Source: Nemopilema nomurai (taxonomy: Eukaryota; Cnidaria; Scyphozoa; Rhizostomeae; Rhizostomatidae). From it: 64,000 bases of DNA. Of this stretch, positions 26,601 through 36,891 are shown in pieces; the first letter of the stretch is position 1; each line of letters begins with the position of its first letter. A program made the position numbers and the translations under genes. Location of the stretch: assembly GCA_003864495.1 (NCBI GenBank), contig ML133496.1, positions 2,323,631 through 2,387,630 of the forward strand. The letters are read 5' to 3'. The notes under the pieces were generated by a model that saw only the letters and a program-made list of their open reading frames with translations, searched no databases and was not told where the DNA came from.

Positions 26601-29600
26601 AATGGTAATACATTTTTGTATTCTCTTTTGCAAGTCCTGTTGTTTGATAGATATTTAGAACTCTGCTGTTTATAACGTCATCGTGTGTATCAGTATACTT
26701 TACTATACAATATCCTATGCCTATTAATCAATATACTTTCATAACTTTGATGTTGTTTACCGTAATGATTAAATGCTGTTTAATCAACAATTGATTGGTC
26801 TAAATGGTTTGGTACCAATTGTGTTTACATGAATTATGAAATTTATTCGGGGTTTTAATATTTTAAAATAAATAGCGATTTATTTTATACTATTGTCTAT
26901 TTTTAACAAGTTTTGCCAAGTGAATTCATCCCTTGGATATTTTTGGATAGGCAGCATTAAAAGCTTAATTCATATGCCATCTCTTTAGCAGCTTGAGGTT
27001 CATAAAATACAGATTTAAGTATGATGATGATAAAAGAGGTTATGGGTTAGTCTAAAAACAGATTGCCATAATTGTTTCATACACGCTATTGGGAAAAGAC
27101 GCTGAAAAGCAATAAAGCTTTCACATTCCATAGAACTGACTTATAAGAAATAAGAGGTTTTTGGAAGGTTTTGGAAATTTTAATTTTTCCAACTGTACAA
27201 TGCGGTTATCAAATGTTTTTCGATGTGGCTGTGAGTATACAAAAAGCTGCGAGCTATTCGGTTCTTGAAGAAGCAGCCTATCTTGACAATTCTTAATTCT
27301 ACTCACGTTTCTATGCTCGGCTTCAGTCAACATTAATTGTTTATTTGCATGTTATTGTGCTAATAACAGGCTAAATTTCATACGGAAAGGTGAAAGCGTT
27401 TAATAATTTGAAATGCTGAAGTACAAAGCCAGCATGTGACTTCATTTTGTGCAAGCATCTCTGATAAAATCTTTCAGTTCTGTTCAGAAACTCAGAGACA
27501 TAAATTCAAAGACATTCCACGGAATGTCATTTTGATGGCGATTTCTCCTGATTAAGGACAACCTACAAGCCTTACTCAGCTTGTTTCTTTTTCCATTTTG
27601 AGTGATGCATTCTTTTTCTGCTTTTTATGCTATTTTTTACTTTCTTCTAGATATGATTATTGGAAGAGGCAAGGGAGGAAAGATCCTGAAACTCTTTCAA
27701 GTATGCTGTGCAGACCAACGAAATTAAGGTTTGGCGAATCGTCGAGAAAAGTTCAACCAAAGTTTCCGAAGACGAGTTTGGTTTCTTCTTTGCTGCCGAA
27801 TGTAAGAAATTTGATTTGGATGCTTTCAAATAAAAGTAGTTCGCAGATTATCAATAAATAGCAAGAGTAGCATTAGATGGAATGATGAAAATTCATGTAA
27901 ATTATCAGAAAGGTGACAATGTTAAAAAGGCTTTGTAGTTAGAATGCTCATGAAATCTGCAAGGGATTTTGTTGAATTTCAAACTTAAGACTTGTTTTAC
28001 CCCGACAAACAAGAACTATTTCCCTGCGATATTCGAATTTTTCATTAAAAATCGTAATAGAAGACGGAAATGTACTCATAGATGTTGCAATAGCCGGGTT
28101 TAGTTTGCAGTGACTGCTTCAAAAACCATCTAAATCTGACTTCAGATGCCACTCTCCAACAGCATTATTTCCCCCCAATTCTAGCCCTAGTCTACTCGAC
28201 AACATACATTTGCTATTTTGTACTGTGTATTCCCACTCCATTTATGTTACGTTTCAAGCATATTCAATATCAAATCAATCTTCTCCGTAGCGTACATCGT
28301 TCGATGGAGCTTTCAATACATGAGAACAGGCATCCGCAACATAAAAGGCGGGAAATCTAAGCAAGACGACATCGGGAGGGACTGTTTACTTTATTACTAC
28401 TGGCAAGGGAAAGATTGCACAGTGGCCGACAAGGGTACTGCTGCCTTGATGATGTCAGAGATAGACTCTGATGAAGGGCCTCAGGTGCGTGTAGCCTCGT
28501 TTGCATCCTTTATAATGTATTATTGTCTGTATAAGAAGGGGTCAGTTGCCTCTATTGTTTTTACGACTTCTAGCCTTGATGAGAATTCGGTACCATTTTC
28601 ACTTTCCAACTATTTTATTACTTCTTAAAAGTTTTCAATAAGTTTTGAATGTTATTTGTTCTGCAAAACTTTAAACCGCATGCAAGGGCGATTACCCAAA
28701 ATTATGGACTCAAAGTCCCACTAATTGATGATATCGCATTGGCTAATGTGGATGTTTATTCTGATTCGTTTTAGATGCTGGTAACTCAGGGCCAAGAACC
28801 ACCCGCGTTCTTTCAATTGTTTGACGATGGTATGATTGTCAACCTTGGCAGGTAGAGACTCTTTTTGTTATTTTTGCACGTGGTTTCTAATGCCACAGCC
28901 GTTGTATAAAGAGCTTTCACAAAAATTCAGCCTTGATTTCGCCTTGTTTTGAAATAACATTTCAGCCTAAATAGCATTCAAGGTACTTTTGCAAGAAAAG
29001 GTAGTCTAAAAGAAAATGCCAAACAGGATCTTCATTAATGGTCTTCAATTTTCTTCTTATATGAATTGACATGAAAACATTGAAAACATTTCTTAAAATA
29101 CCACAAGCCATCTTTTCACCCCTCAGATAAGAGACTGAATCTAAACATGAAATTTTTGAATGACCAGCTAGATGTTGATACGATGCCTACATTTGATAGA
29201 GCTCTCTTTATCGATCCCACTATTTTTCTGCAGACACACTGAAGATCAGAAGTTCAAAAACACAAGAATGTATTTCATCAGGAATGAAGAGTTAGGAGAA
29301 GCATGCATGGTTGAGATTCCTGTGACGTAAGTCTCCATCTGTAAAAGACCTATGACCTATTCATTTGACCTATGACCTTTGACCTTTTTAAAGAATCAAT
29401 CACCAAATCATCTACGTGCTCTGAATCTAGGGATGCTTTTAAAAATTGTTAGAACAAACCTGTTCACTTCAGGGGTGTAGAGCTAGGGGGTCCAGGGGGG
29501 CTGAGCCAAAATGTCCAAAATTAGCAAATTTCCACTTTTTCTATTAGTTTTTACAATATTTTGTTCAAGAGCCCCCCTTGTTCTTTTTCTAGCACTACAA

Positions 29601-32600
29601 CACTGGTTAACTTTATATTTTTTAAATCTTAATCCTTCAAGAATTTTGGCCATTTGCACACATTGATTTGAAGCACACGACAACAATTATCGACAAAAAA
29701 GTGAAAAGCTTAAAGAAAGCTGAACAAGCACATAAAATTCAACCGAGAATTTCTAGTGCTGGACAAAAGGATCTACAAAAAAATCCAGTTCTGAGTTTTG
29801 GAGTTTTCACCCTGCTATTAACATATATTATTTCAATGCTGTGAAATAAATCAATTCTAGTAATAAAATGAGCTGGCAAATATTGTTAGAAGAAAATGCT
29901 TTTGACGCGCTATCGAGCTTATTTTGAAATACCAGTTTTTTACCACCGCTTTGATAAGCTTTAGTTATATTGTATGAAAAGCAAATTCTTAATTCGAGTA
30001 TATCACTTCATTTCAGAAGCATAAAATGGTTCCTTTCCTTATCTTTAGCCTCTCAATTAACTTTTGGGCACATAATTAGTCTTACTGAAAGAGGATTGCT
30101 TGACAACTGTATGTAGCAATTTTCTGGCACTAACTTTCACCTCTTGATCATCACACATCATCATCCATCCATATTTTGAATCTTTAGTTAGTTTCGAATA
30201 AACCTCTACCGTAGGTCGGCCAATCTGAGATCAAGAGGCTCCATCATTCTCTGCGATCCCCGGAAAAGACGATCTATATTTGGCACGGCGTCAAGGCGAC
30301 TGAAGACATGCAGGAGCGAGGTGTCAAGTGTGCAAAGGGTTTCAGAGATAGGTCAGTGGTGTTGTCACAGTAGTTTCTTGTAATCAACGGTGCAACCAGG
30401 GGGCTTACTCTATGTAATCCAAGGGGAAGATGGAAACTAGGCTCCTTTGCTATCCAAGGAGAAATGCAAGGGGGGGTGTTGGGTTTGTTCGTTTGATACC
30501 CAAGGGAAGACTTGAGCTAAGAGCTTACCCTTCGTAATCCAAGGAAGATGGAACTAGGGGCTCTCTTTTGCAACCCAAAGGGAAATTCAAAGGGGGGGAG
30601 TTGTTTCGTTGTGTTATCCAAAATCAGGGAAGACTTAAGCTAGGCTACTCTAGAGAAGAATCCGAGGGAAGAATGAAGCTAGTGGCTTTCTTTGTATTAC
30701 CAAAGGAAAGATGCAAGTATGTAACGAATATGCTTGTTCGTTTTACAGAATTAAAACTTTATATCAAAAGAAGTTTAAGATTAAGGAGATGGTGGAAGGC
30801 GAAGAGGAGGATTCTTTCTGGGATGCCCTTGGTGATGATGAAGATTACGTTTCTTATTTGGGAGGTAAACGCGATTTCATACTTTTGGGTTTGAGACTGT
30901 AGCCTATGTTTAATGCGCTCTATTGTTTTTCTCGTTCTGTTGTCACGTTTACTACTTTTCGTATTTTGAGATTTAGAAGCCTCTATTTTTAGCAAATATG
31001 TATGCAATCACACCTTGTTTGATTTTTCTCCATTCGGTTCCAAGATTTATTCATAGCTGCACATGATCCCATTGATTTAAGTTTGTTGGTAACTGTTTTA
31101 ATATTAGCATAATATTTGCTTGTTTGATAAATTTGAATCACCGAAGCTTTTGAGTTGTAATAGTAACATCACGATTTATTACCAACCAAGTCAAACTTTA
31201 TGCCATTAAACATCATGTATCTGAACTGTTTAAATGTAGAATTCTTAATCGTTCTTTAATGTTCTTTTGCTAGTCAAGAAGGAGTTTGATTTCACACCAA
31301 GATGCTTCAATTTTGCCAGTATGCACAACCAGTTTGTTGCCACTGAAATCACCAGCTCGGCACATTTTCCAGCCGCAATTAGTCCATTCCCGCTACTGCA
31401 AGAAGTGCTTTTCAATGCACCGCAACCGGGTGAGTCAAGTGCATAGCTTATGTCATGTGATAATAGTGTGGGCATTTCATTGGCTAATTTTGTTTCTCAA
31501 ACGAGGCTAATGCATAAGAGGGACCCGCAGCTGCTGTTGTTTATCACGTGCAAATAGCTTGCAACTAGTGGTTGAAACGTTGGTAAATACCATGCCTCAA
31601 AGCGTTAAACCGTTTGTAAATTTCAAGGATAGCGATTAATCACAACTTTTATAAACTCAAGCACAGGAGAGCATTTTGATATGGACGCCCAAATGTCTCA
31701 CTAGTTTTCTAAATTAGAAGGTGTATAAAGAATTTATTTTGTTTTGTCAGGTAGCGTAGTGATTTATGTCAGGTAGCTCAAGATTTCTAAAGTCAACATT
31801 GCAGCTTGCAGAGCTGTTGAATATTTAAGCTTTAGGCCTCTTTTCACAACCTGTGGCGTTGAAAGCTGCTTTATTGTTTTGTAATCACATTTTACGGATC
31901 CGTTCTTCTAGATATCTAACGGTTTGTGTGTTAGAAGTTATGATTTTTTTTTCGGCGATATATAACAATGTTTTCAAATTCTTTCTTGTAGCCTTGTTTC
32001 TCGTCGACGCAAAGCATAAGATGTTTTTATGGCAAGGCTGGTGGCCTATCACTGATGAAGAACACGAGGAAGAAGTCGGTCCTACAACCGCTGCAGAAAA
32101 GCACAGGTTTGACGTCAGCAGGCGGCTAGCCATGGAAACGATTGCGTCATACGCAGAGGGTACGTAATATTGGAGGAAATACGTACCACCAAATGACTAT
32201 CTTTTTAAAGATGTTTTTCGAGTTTTCCTCTAGATAAATGGTTGAAATTGAATTTTTTTGTATTTCTCATAATCTTTTTTTAAACGAAATATATGCTCAC
32301 TTTGCCTTAAAGGGAGTTAAGTAAACTTATTTCTAATTATGAAAAGTATTACTAGAGTCAGTAATGATTTTATAACTATAAACTAGCCCTCTGTAATACT
32401 ATTATGAATTCTTGTCCCTGTTATATTCCAGCTGCTGGACGTCCGATTTCAAAGGCCTACATTATCTATGCTGGACTGGAAACATTAGAATTCAAAAATC
32501 TGTTCCCACATTGGGAAGATGAGGAGGAAATAGCTGATCTTATGAGAAAGGTGGGATTTCTTTTAAACCTTATTTTGACCAGTCTCAAAACTGAATTTTT

Positions 32601-35214
32601 TTATTTCAAGGCAGACAATTCTAAAAGTTTTGAAACAAAAGCTGAGGTAAATTTTTAAAGAAAAGAGTCATCAAAAAGATTTTTGAGTTTTCAAATATAG
32701 GCCAAATATTTTTTCATTAACTGTTTCGTTATCTTGGATCAAACAGACTTGAACATCTTGACCTCTCTTTACAATATCACAGCCTCATTTGGATTTGAAG
32801 TGTTGCGTGGTATAAACTAATTAGCAAGTATCGTCATAGGATTATCATACTTTATAGGTAAACAGCCGAATACAGTTTTTTCTGTATTGTAAATGTTTCC
32901 TGTTGTAGGCTGGGAAGAAGAAAAGTGGGCGTCTAAAGCTTGAAGACGAATTAGCTAAGCTGCAAAAGTGAGTTTTTGCCTATCTACATCTCCTTGTCGA
33001 GTGCATTTATAGTTGATTTAGGGTATTATCGAAAGAAAGGCGGTGACTTCTTTTTTTGACTATTGTGAAAGGTCCTATCAGTCTACAGCAAGGATGAAAA
33101 AGTAGAGAATGTTTCGCGTAATCCCAGCGTCCTCCAGACCGAATTCTCGTTCAAGCCACGTTAACACGCAGGTGTTGCCCAACAAAACGCTATTTTGGAG
33201 CTGATAGTGAGACGGCACGCGAATATTCCCACGTGTGGAAGGTTCACACTGCAAACGCTTCATGCTACGGCTGCAGACCCGTCGACTCTGTCTCGAAATA
33301 ATGACGCATGTTCCACTGAAATTGAGAAAAACTGCCAGATTGTCCAAGGTTTAAGAATACAGCCTAATTGCCGTGTGGAGAATTTAAGAATACAGCCTAA
33401 AACGTGTGGAAGGTTTAAGAATACAACCTAAAACTTGTGGAAGGTTTAAGAATACGTGTGCTCTCAATCGCGTGTTGAATTGCTTGTCTAAATGCGTGTT
33501 TGAAATTCTTGTCTCAAGATACTCTTAATTTTTAATTTTTTAACAAAATGGTCAATGCTTGTTAAATACTGCCTTTGCCCTAGACTGAGCAGAAATAAGT
33601 TACAAATAAGTTATCATGTTGACTCTGAAACTTTGATCTTTAGCATTATCATTCTGTAGAATTCTTGAAGTCGCGTTCTTTTCCAATGTTTTTAAGCTGT
33701 TGAGCTAATTCCTTCTTTTAACTACTTGGACTTTCAACTAACACTTCTGATGCCCAAGGAATTTTTTCAATAATGATCAATCAATACTAACTAACTCTTT
33801 TCGAAATATAAATTGTTAGACTTCTACTCTCAATGAATTCATATTTTTGTTAACCTTCAAAGAGTGTTTACTATATATAAAAATGCTATTGATATCCTAA
33901 AGGTTGTGGTGGTGTGCTATTAAATAAAAGTGTGACAAAATTATTAAAAATTTATACAATGAAGTGATGTGAATAACAGAAAATTTGATATTGAATTTTG
34001 TAATAATTTTTCAAAATTGAGTGACTAAAATTTACTCCTGCTAATATAAATGCCCGATTTTTGCTTGTCTTGAAACGTTTTCCGGATGCAAGCTGACTAC
34101 CACGCAATGGCATGCCACCACGAACCGGAAGTGACGTCACTATGTCCCCCTATAGTCGGTACTATACCCAAGTTTCATTATAGGAATTCCTATTCTTTGG
34201 AGCAGCTAATGGAGCGACCTTTACCCGAAGGAGTGGACCCAACTAGAATTGAACAGTACCTACACAATGACGAATTCATGGTAAGACGGTCGCTATGGCT
34301 ACAAGCCTGGCCAAGCCTAGCCTCGGGTTGACAGCCTCGAGTTGACAGCCTCGAATTCACGTCGTAATCACTACAATCATCATTGCAGTTATCAGCTAAT
34401 CAACATCAATCATCATTGTTGGTCATCAGCAGCGATTACAAGTTATCATGATCGATCGTCTTAGCCACATTAGCAACCACTTGCAATCATAAGCACACAT
34501 GCTTGGTTACTGTAATAACCAACCATAACCAACGTCGATCATATCTATCAAATTGGCTACAGCTATTACTACTTCTCGTTGCCATCAATTAATCATTCTT
34601 TACAAAAACAAGAGATGGTTGGCCATTGATTCATTTTGCTCCGTTTTCATAATTGAACACCTTATTGATACCCTTACGACGATTAACAGAATGTTGACAT
34701 TTTATTAACTTTCAACAAGCATCTATTTTCTTGACCCTAGTTTAAAGGTGATAAACAGTTGTCAAAGTAACTGTTATTTCTAGTTGTAGCCAGGTTTCCA
34801 GGGTATTTTATTGGCATCAAGCCTTCTATTTAGGCATGATTTAACGGATAAAGAAGTAGTATCTTTTGCACGACTTGACAGGGGGTTTAAGTTAGAAAGG
34901 TCCAGCAAAAAAAATTGAGGTATTGGATAAATATTGTTTAGATCATGTTTCTAAGTTTACTACAAGGAAAGCAAAGTGCCTTATAGCTTATAGGGCAGTA
35001 AGTGGTGGAAGTCTAAACACAGAAAAGTTTGGATATGAATTCTCAGAACCGTAGAAATACGACATCAGTTGAATTATGTTCACAAGCTTTTAGCCTTTAA
35101 TATTTTCTAAATCCTCTCTCTTTGCAGAAAATGTTTAAAATGACGAAGGAAGAATTCAACAAAGTGCCTAAGTGGAAGCAAATACAGCTCAGAAAAGATA
35201 ACAAGTTTTTCTAG
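6560..35214 (+). CDS. SVIL: Supervillin-like actin-binding protein (21 inferred coding exons)
   Basis: Supervillin ties cortical F-actin and myosin II to membranes. This gene encodes about 1690 residues: an acidic disordered N-terminus, gelsolin-like repeats and a villin headpiece ending KVPKWKQIQLRKDNKFF. Exons: 6560-8616, 8920-9336, 21408-21525, 23310-23475, 24317-24453, 25034-25181, 25381-25541, 25934-26248, 26502-26604, 27651-27801, 28291-28484, 28775-28851, 29234-29326, 30215-30351, 30749-30864, 31274-31429, 31992-32159, 32432-32550, 32909-32967, 34184-34280, 35128-35214. Junction phases agree everywhere except within exons 10 and 14, each of which has a one-base frame disruption. An in-frame TGA lies 18 nt before the ATG. 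The family call rests on strong matches such as FLVDAKHKMFLWQGWWPI and RPLPEGVDP. Joining the N-terminal exons 1-2 to the rest rests on phase and order, so it is less certain than the C-terminal half. Exon 4 could instead begin at 23308. Confidence 0.92.
8825..8878 (+). promoter_or_regulatory. Duplicated CRE palindrome in supervillin intron 1
   Basis: TGACGTCATAAATGTTT (8825) and TGACGTCATGAATGTTT (8862) are direct repeats 37 bp apart flanking CCAATTGG. Both contain the full CRE palindrome TGACGTCA. They end about 40 bp before exon 2. This could be an intronic enhancer or an alternative promoter, or just a local duplication. Confidence 0.35.
8920..9336 (+). CDS. SVIL: Supervillin-like gene, exon 2 (acidic/basic low-complexity)
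   Basis: The exon starts after TTTGTAG and joins exon 1 in phase (AG|C). It encodes about 139 residues: a basic start (KSKTRHKVQRIKSDAELYAV), then alternating acidic (EEKDEKEEEDDVEDEEE) and basic (RRRSRRVAKADSGRPTRQRA) tracts. The basic tract could act as a nuclear localisation signal, which fits the known nuclear pool of vertebrate supervillin, but this is inference. It ends at GAAG|GTAAAT, phase 2. The next compatible exon is 12 kb away. Confidence 0.75.
11112..11205 (-). mobile_element. Family A inverted-repeat element, copy 2 (reverse, truncated)
   Basis: Read on the minus strand, this segment carries the same ordered blocks as the copies at 1436-1582 and 29470-29606: an AAATTGGCAAGTTTC-like block, CTATTG, GTGCAAGAGC, and an end like AGCACAACACCACTGTC. 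The opposite end is not clearly preserved, so the copy looks truncated or diverged. Confidence 0.45.
12752..12799 (+). repeat. 10-bp tandem repeat (AATCCAAACC)n
   Basis: Four to five consecutive units vary around AATCCAAACC/AATCCAAATT, inside supervillin intron 2. It is a simple minisatellite with no coding content. Confidence 0.75.
15329..15832 (+). pseudogene. Coding-like fragments interrupted by stops
   Basis: A 60-codon ATG frame (15332-15511, including IHLYTCCEKTKRAFFDRF) ends in TGA. A second frame starts near 15530 with acidic coding-like text (LSELFENGLLFGDLFEDG). It hits a TAG at about 15668, then continues in the same frame to a potential donor at 15832 (DILDAFDEICERSSQANRKR). Composition is more protein-like than the flanks, but no family is recognised and three segments would have to be joined across stops. 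It may be a decayed gene copy or chance open frames within the intron. Confidence 0.2.
18995..19035 (+). repeat. 11-bp tandem repeat carrying CRE-like sites
   Basis: Units of ACGTCACACCT repeat about three and a half times in perfect 11-bp register, drifting to GCGTCACACCC. Each full unit carries a CGTCA half site, the core bound by CREB/ATF proteins, on the same face of the helix. It sits in intron 2 about 2.4 kb before supervillin exon 3. It may be a regulatory cluster or a simple minisatellite. Confidence 0.55.
19687..19707 (+). other. G-rich tract with quadruplex potential
   Basis: Runs of six, five and four G separated by single A bases lie on the plus strand. They could supply four G-triplets if the long run is split. 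Flanking sequence is ordinary intron. It is noted only as possible non-B DNA. Confidence 0.4.
21408..26604 (+). CDS. SVIL: Supervillin-like gene, exons 3-9 (first gelsolin-like repeats)
   Basis: Exon 3 encodes a basic linker (FADQRIRVKAKGRHAATRNP) resembling the sequence before the gelsolin repeats of supervillins. Exon 4 encodes a charged linker ending VMLLQVKG. Exons 5-6 form the first repeat (RLVEPSVSSMNNGDVFILVT, then MFWSALGGKDKIQS). Exons 7-8 form the second (AYVLDFGTEVYTWIGRDCKG, then RPEWAVFGKMTEKSENVLF), and exon 9 a linker ending PIMIVN. Each repeat shows the family's GD-FILVT and WIG strand motifs. Order and spacing match vertebrate supervillin, which keeps repeats equivalent to gelsolin G2-G6. 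Exon 7 uses a weak donor (AAG|GTTCAA). Confidence 0.92.
22475..22735 (+). repeat. ~101-bp tandem duplication, about 2.5 copies
   Basis: The block ACTCTACTTCTNANCAAATG followed by TTTTAAAACAGCTCTTTTT recurs with a period of 101 bp (22520 and 22621), each followed by an ACGTCA/ATGACGTCA segment. A partial third copy lies upstream from about 22475. It lies in the intron between supervillin exons 3 and 4. It is non-coding. Confidence 0.75.
27651..30351 (+). CDS. SVIL: Supervillin-like gene, exons 10-14 (middle repeats; two frame breaks)
   Basis: Exon 10 starts in phase (MIIGRGKGGKI) but switches frame near 27685-27702; the downstream frame (QTNEIKVWRIVEKSS) is clearly homologous. Exon 11 encodes YIVRWSFQYM and LLYYYWQGKDCTVADKGTAA, exon 12 PPAFFQLFDDGMIVNLG, exon 13 TRMYFIRNEELGEACMVEIP. 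Exon 14 begins SANLRSRGSIILC in phase, then continues in another frame as KTIYIWHGVKATEDMQERG. Each switch is a net single base: one surplus in exon 10, one missing at the CCCC run 30258-30261 in exon 14. Read literally, exon 10 stops within about ten codons of the switch. Either the assembly has homopolymer errors or this allele is damaged. Confidence 0.88.
29470..29606 (+). mobile_element. Family A inverted-repeat element, copy 3
   Basis: The copy starts AGGGGTGTAGAGCTAGGGGG and ends TTCTAGCACTACAACACTGG. The two ends are imperfect inverted complements (GTGTAGNGCTAG). It is 137 bp, non-coding and AT-rich inside, with the shared GTTCAAGAGCCCCCCTTGTT block. It lies in the intron between supervillin exons 13 and 14, which suggests insertion after the gene formed. 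It is the best preserved of the three copies seen here. Confidence 0.6.
30400..30720 (+). repeat. ~120-bp degenerate tandem repeat inside a supervillin intron
   Basis: About two and a half units share GTAATCCAAGGGGAAGATGG (near 30414 and 30534), a G7 run in the middle, and GGGAAGACTTGAGCTAAG. It fills almost the whole intron between exons 14 and 15, so copy-number change there would alter intron length. Open frames through it are an effect of the repeat and are not coding. Confidence 0.7.
30749..32550 (+). CDS. SVIL: Supervillin-like gene, exons 15-18 (last gelsolin-like repeats)
   Basis: Exon 15 encodes a charged helix and EEEDSFWDALGDDEDYVSYL. Exon 16 encodes PRCFNFASMHNQFVATEI and ends LLQEVLFNAPQP. 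Exon 17 carries the family hallmark FLVDAKHKMFLWQGWWPI and a following helix. Exon 18 ends the repeat with YIIYAGLETLEFKNLFPHWE. Phases are 1, 1, 1, 0 and all donors and acceptors are canonical. The text aligns without gaps to the G6-like repeat of supervillin as I remember it. Confidence 0.94.
32909..35214 (+). CDS. SVIL: Supervillin-like gene, exons 19-21 (linker and villin headpiece)
   Basis: Exon 19 is a short Lys-rich linker (AGKKKSGRLKLEDELAKLQK). Exon 20 encodes SYSLEQLMERPLPEGVDPTR, the start of the headpiece. Exon 21 encodes KMFKMTKEEFNKVPKWKQIQ and the end, terminating at TAG 35212-35214. The headpiece core residues (F, F and W of KMF...EEF...PKWKQ) are present. The last residues are KDNKFF, where villin has KKKLGLF, so basic actin-contact positions differ. 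Supervillin headpieces are reported to bind actin weakly or not at all, and this sequence is compatible with that. Confidence 0.94.
33346..33455 (+). repeat. 31-33-bp tandem repeat (~3.5 units)
   Basis: Units of AAGGTTTAAGAATACAGCCT followed by AAAACGTGTGG repeat from 33346, slightly diverged. It lies in the intron between supervillin exons 19 and 20. Confidence 0.8.
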
Positions 35215-36740
35215 ATTTTGTGAATCGTACAAATATTTTCAAAAAAATCTTAGTACTTCGGTTGCTGTGATCACAGGGTGTCTCATGTAGTTCCTTCCAG
35301 TTGTCTCGCATAATTTGTACCATGCAAAACACTTTGTCACCATTTGGTAGACTTTGCCATTTTTAATGTTGTCTGGATTATAAAATGGTTTAGGCCCAAA
35401 GCCTCAACTGATGTTACTGGTCGCAGCATTGTGTGACAGAAGGACCAAACACTGGTCATAACAGACCTGTCTCGTATTCAAATCGAGGCATGTGTGGGCG
35501 TCTGAAGTCGTTGAATATTTATGAATTGGCATTTTTGAATAAAGAATTTTGAATTTTTATTGGCAAATTAGCATAAGAAATTGTTTACTAATGTGTGGTA
35601 AGAAAACAGTTCATTTAGTCGTAATATTTAGCTCAATTTCCTTAGAACAACGACATTTAAAATTTTTCAATGTATTAATGCATCCATGTGTAGTTACCTC
35701 TAAAACTCGACAGCATCAATGTAAATTATTTAAAAAGATTATGCGCAGAAGTGAAGTTTGAAAGCTATTTAAATTTCTCCGACACTAAAAGACTGAATCT
35801 TCGTAAATTATTTCACCTTGTGGAAGCATTTTGTTGCTAACTGCTTCGATGTATCTTCTTGCCTGACTGTTACATTGTTTTCCTGTTGTATGAAATTCTA
35901 GTATGTTTCAACATTCACCATTATATTCGTTTTGTCGAAACTGTTTTGCTTGCTGATTTAAACCCAATTGTGAATGTTTTCTTGTGGACGTTCCAACCCC
36001 ATTTTTCTTCGCAAAGTCAACAAGCTATGCCGCTCTAGGTTTTTCTAGTCCAGCCCCCGTCTTGAGTTGTCTGACAACTGTAGCGGCAGGTTAACCGATA
36101 CAAGCAACGGGGGTAAACACAGCCCTAACTTGTCTACAGCTAAGTGAATTTCGCAAGTCTAACACATGTAGACTAATTTAATGACAGAGTAGGCGTTTTA
36201 TGGCGAAAGATATGGCTTGATCAAGGAAGTCATATCTTTATCAGACCATTACACACCCTGGTGGTTTTGAAAGAAAGGAAAAATTTCACCACTTCTCATG
36301 GATTGTGGTTTTCTTAGTATGATTATATTTTCCGTCCGGTGAATTATTTCATTCACTGAAATCCTTCCACTTGAACCAACCTTGATAAACGAGGGACGCT
36401 ATAGTCGTATTCTTCGTCTGCCCTCTTTCGAAAAGTGGTGTTTCTTCCTCCCGTTCTTTGGCCTGATGAGTCCTGCTTTAATGTCAGCAAAACATTTCTT
36501 CTTCCCTCGGAGCAAGTTTAAACGAGGACTTCACCTTTCCTTTTAACGCCACAATTTATTTAATTTGAAAACCGGTAATTGGATTTATTGCCTGTAATTC
36601 CTTCAGTTTTTGTATTTATTTCAATTTGTTAATGAGCTGTATGTTGTCTACAATCTATGCCGTCAATTTTTCCATTTCTCTACAAACGGTTGCAATATCG
36701 TTGCTTACTAGGTTCTCAGAGCATGGAAGAAAGGGCCTAT
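35215..36740. other. Supervillin 3' UTR and intergenic spacer
   Basis: No coding-like frame is present. A polyadenylation signal lies at 35538-35543. The rest is AT-rich unique sequence up to the promoter-like block near 36747. Confidence 0.6.
35538..35543 (+). terminator. Polyadenylation signal for the supervillin-like gene
   Basis: AATAAA lies 324 bp downstream of the TAG, a normal distance for a compact animal 3' UTR. No transcript end is known. Confidence 0.5.
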
Positions 36741-36746
36741 CATTTT

Positions 36747-36768
36747 GGCGCCATTTTGTTTATGGCGG
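36747..36768 (+). promoter_or_regulatory. YY1-like promoter motifs before the orphan gene
   Basis: GGCGCCATTTTG and TATGGCGG lie close together about 130 bp upstream of the ATG at 36892. Both match the ATGGCNGC/GCCAT core of YY1 sites, which in animals sit at transcription starts. Flanking GC and CpG rise locally (GGTAGCAATCGCAGCGTCG). Confidence 0.4.
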
Positions 36769-36891
36769 TAGCAATCGCAGCGTCGAAGGATGCGTCGAAT
36801 TTCGCGTTCGAAGCAGAAGTGTTTTCAAATTTTTAGTTTCGAATAGTTTTAGGCCTTTATAAACTGGGTGATAAGTTAAATAGAAGAGGGT

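Noticed and set aside
27511..27528. Perfect small hairpin GACATTCC-GGAATGTC
   Set aside because: Eight-bp palindromes are expected by chance in 64 kb; no precursor-like long stem.
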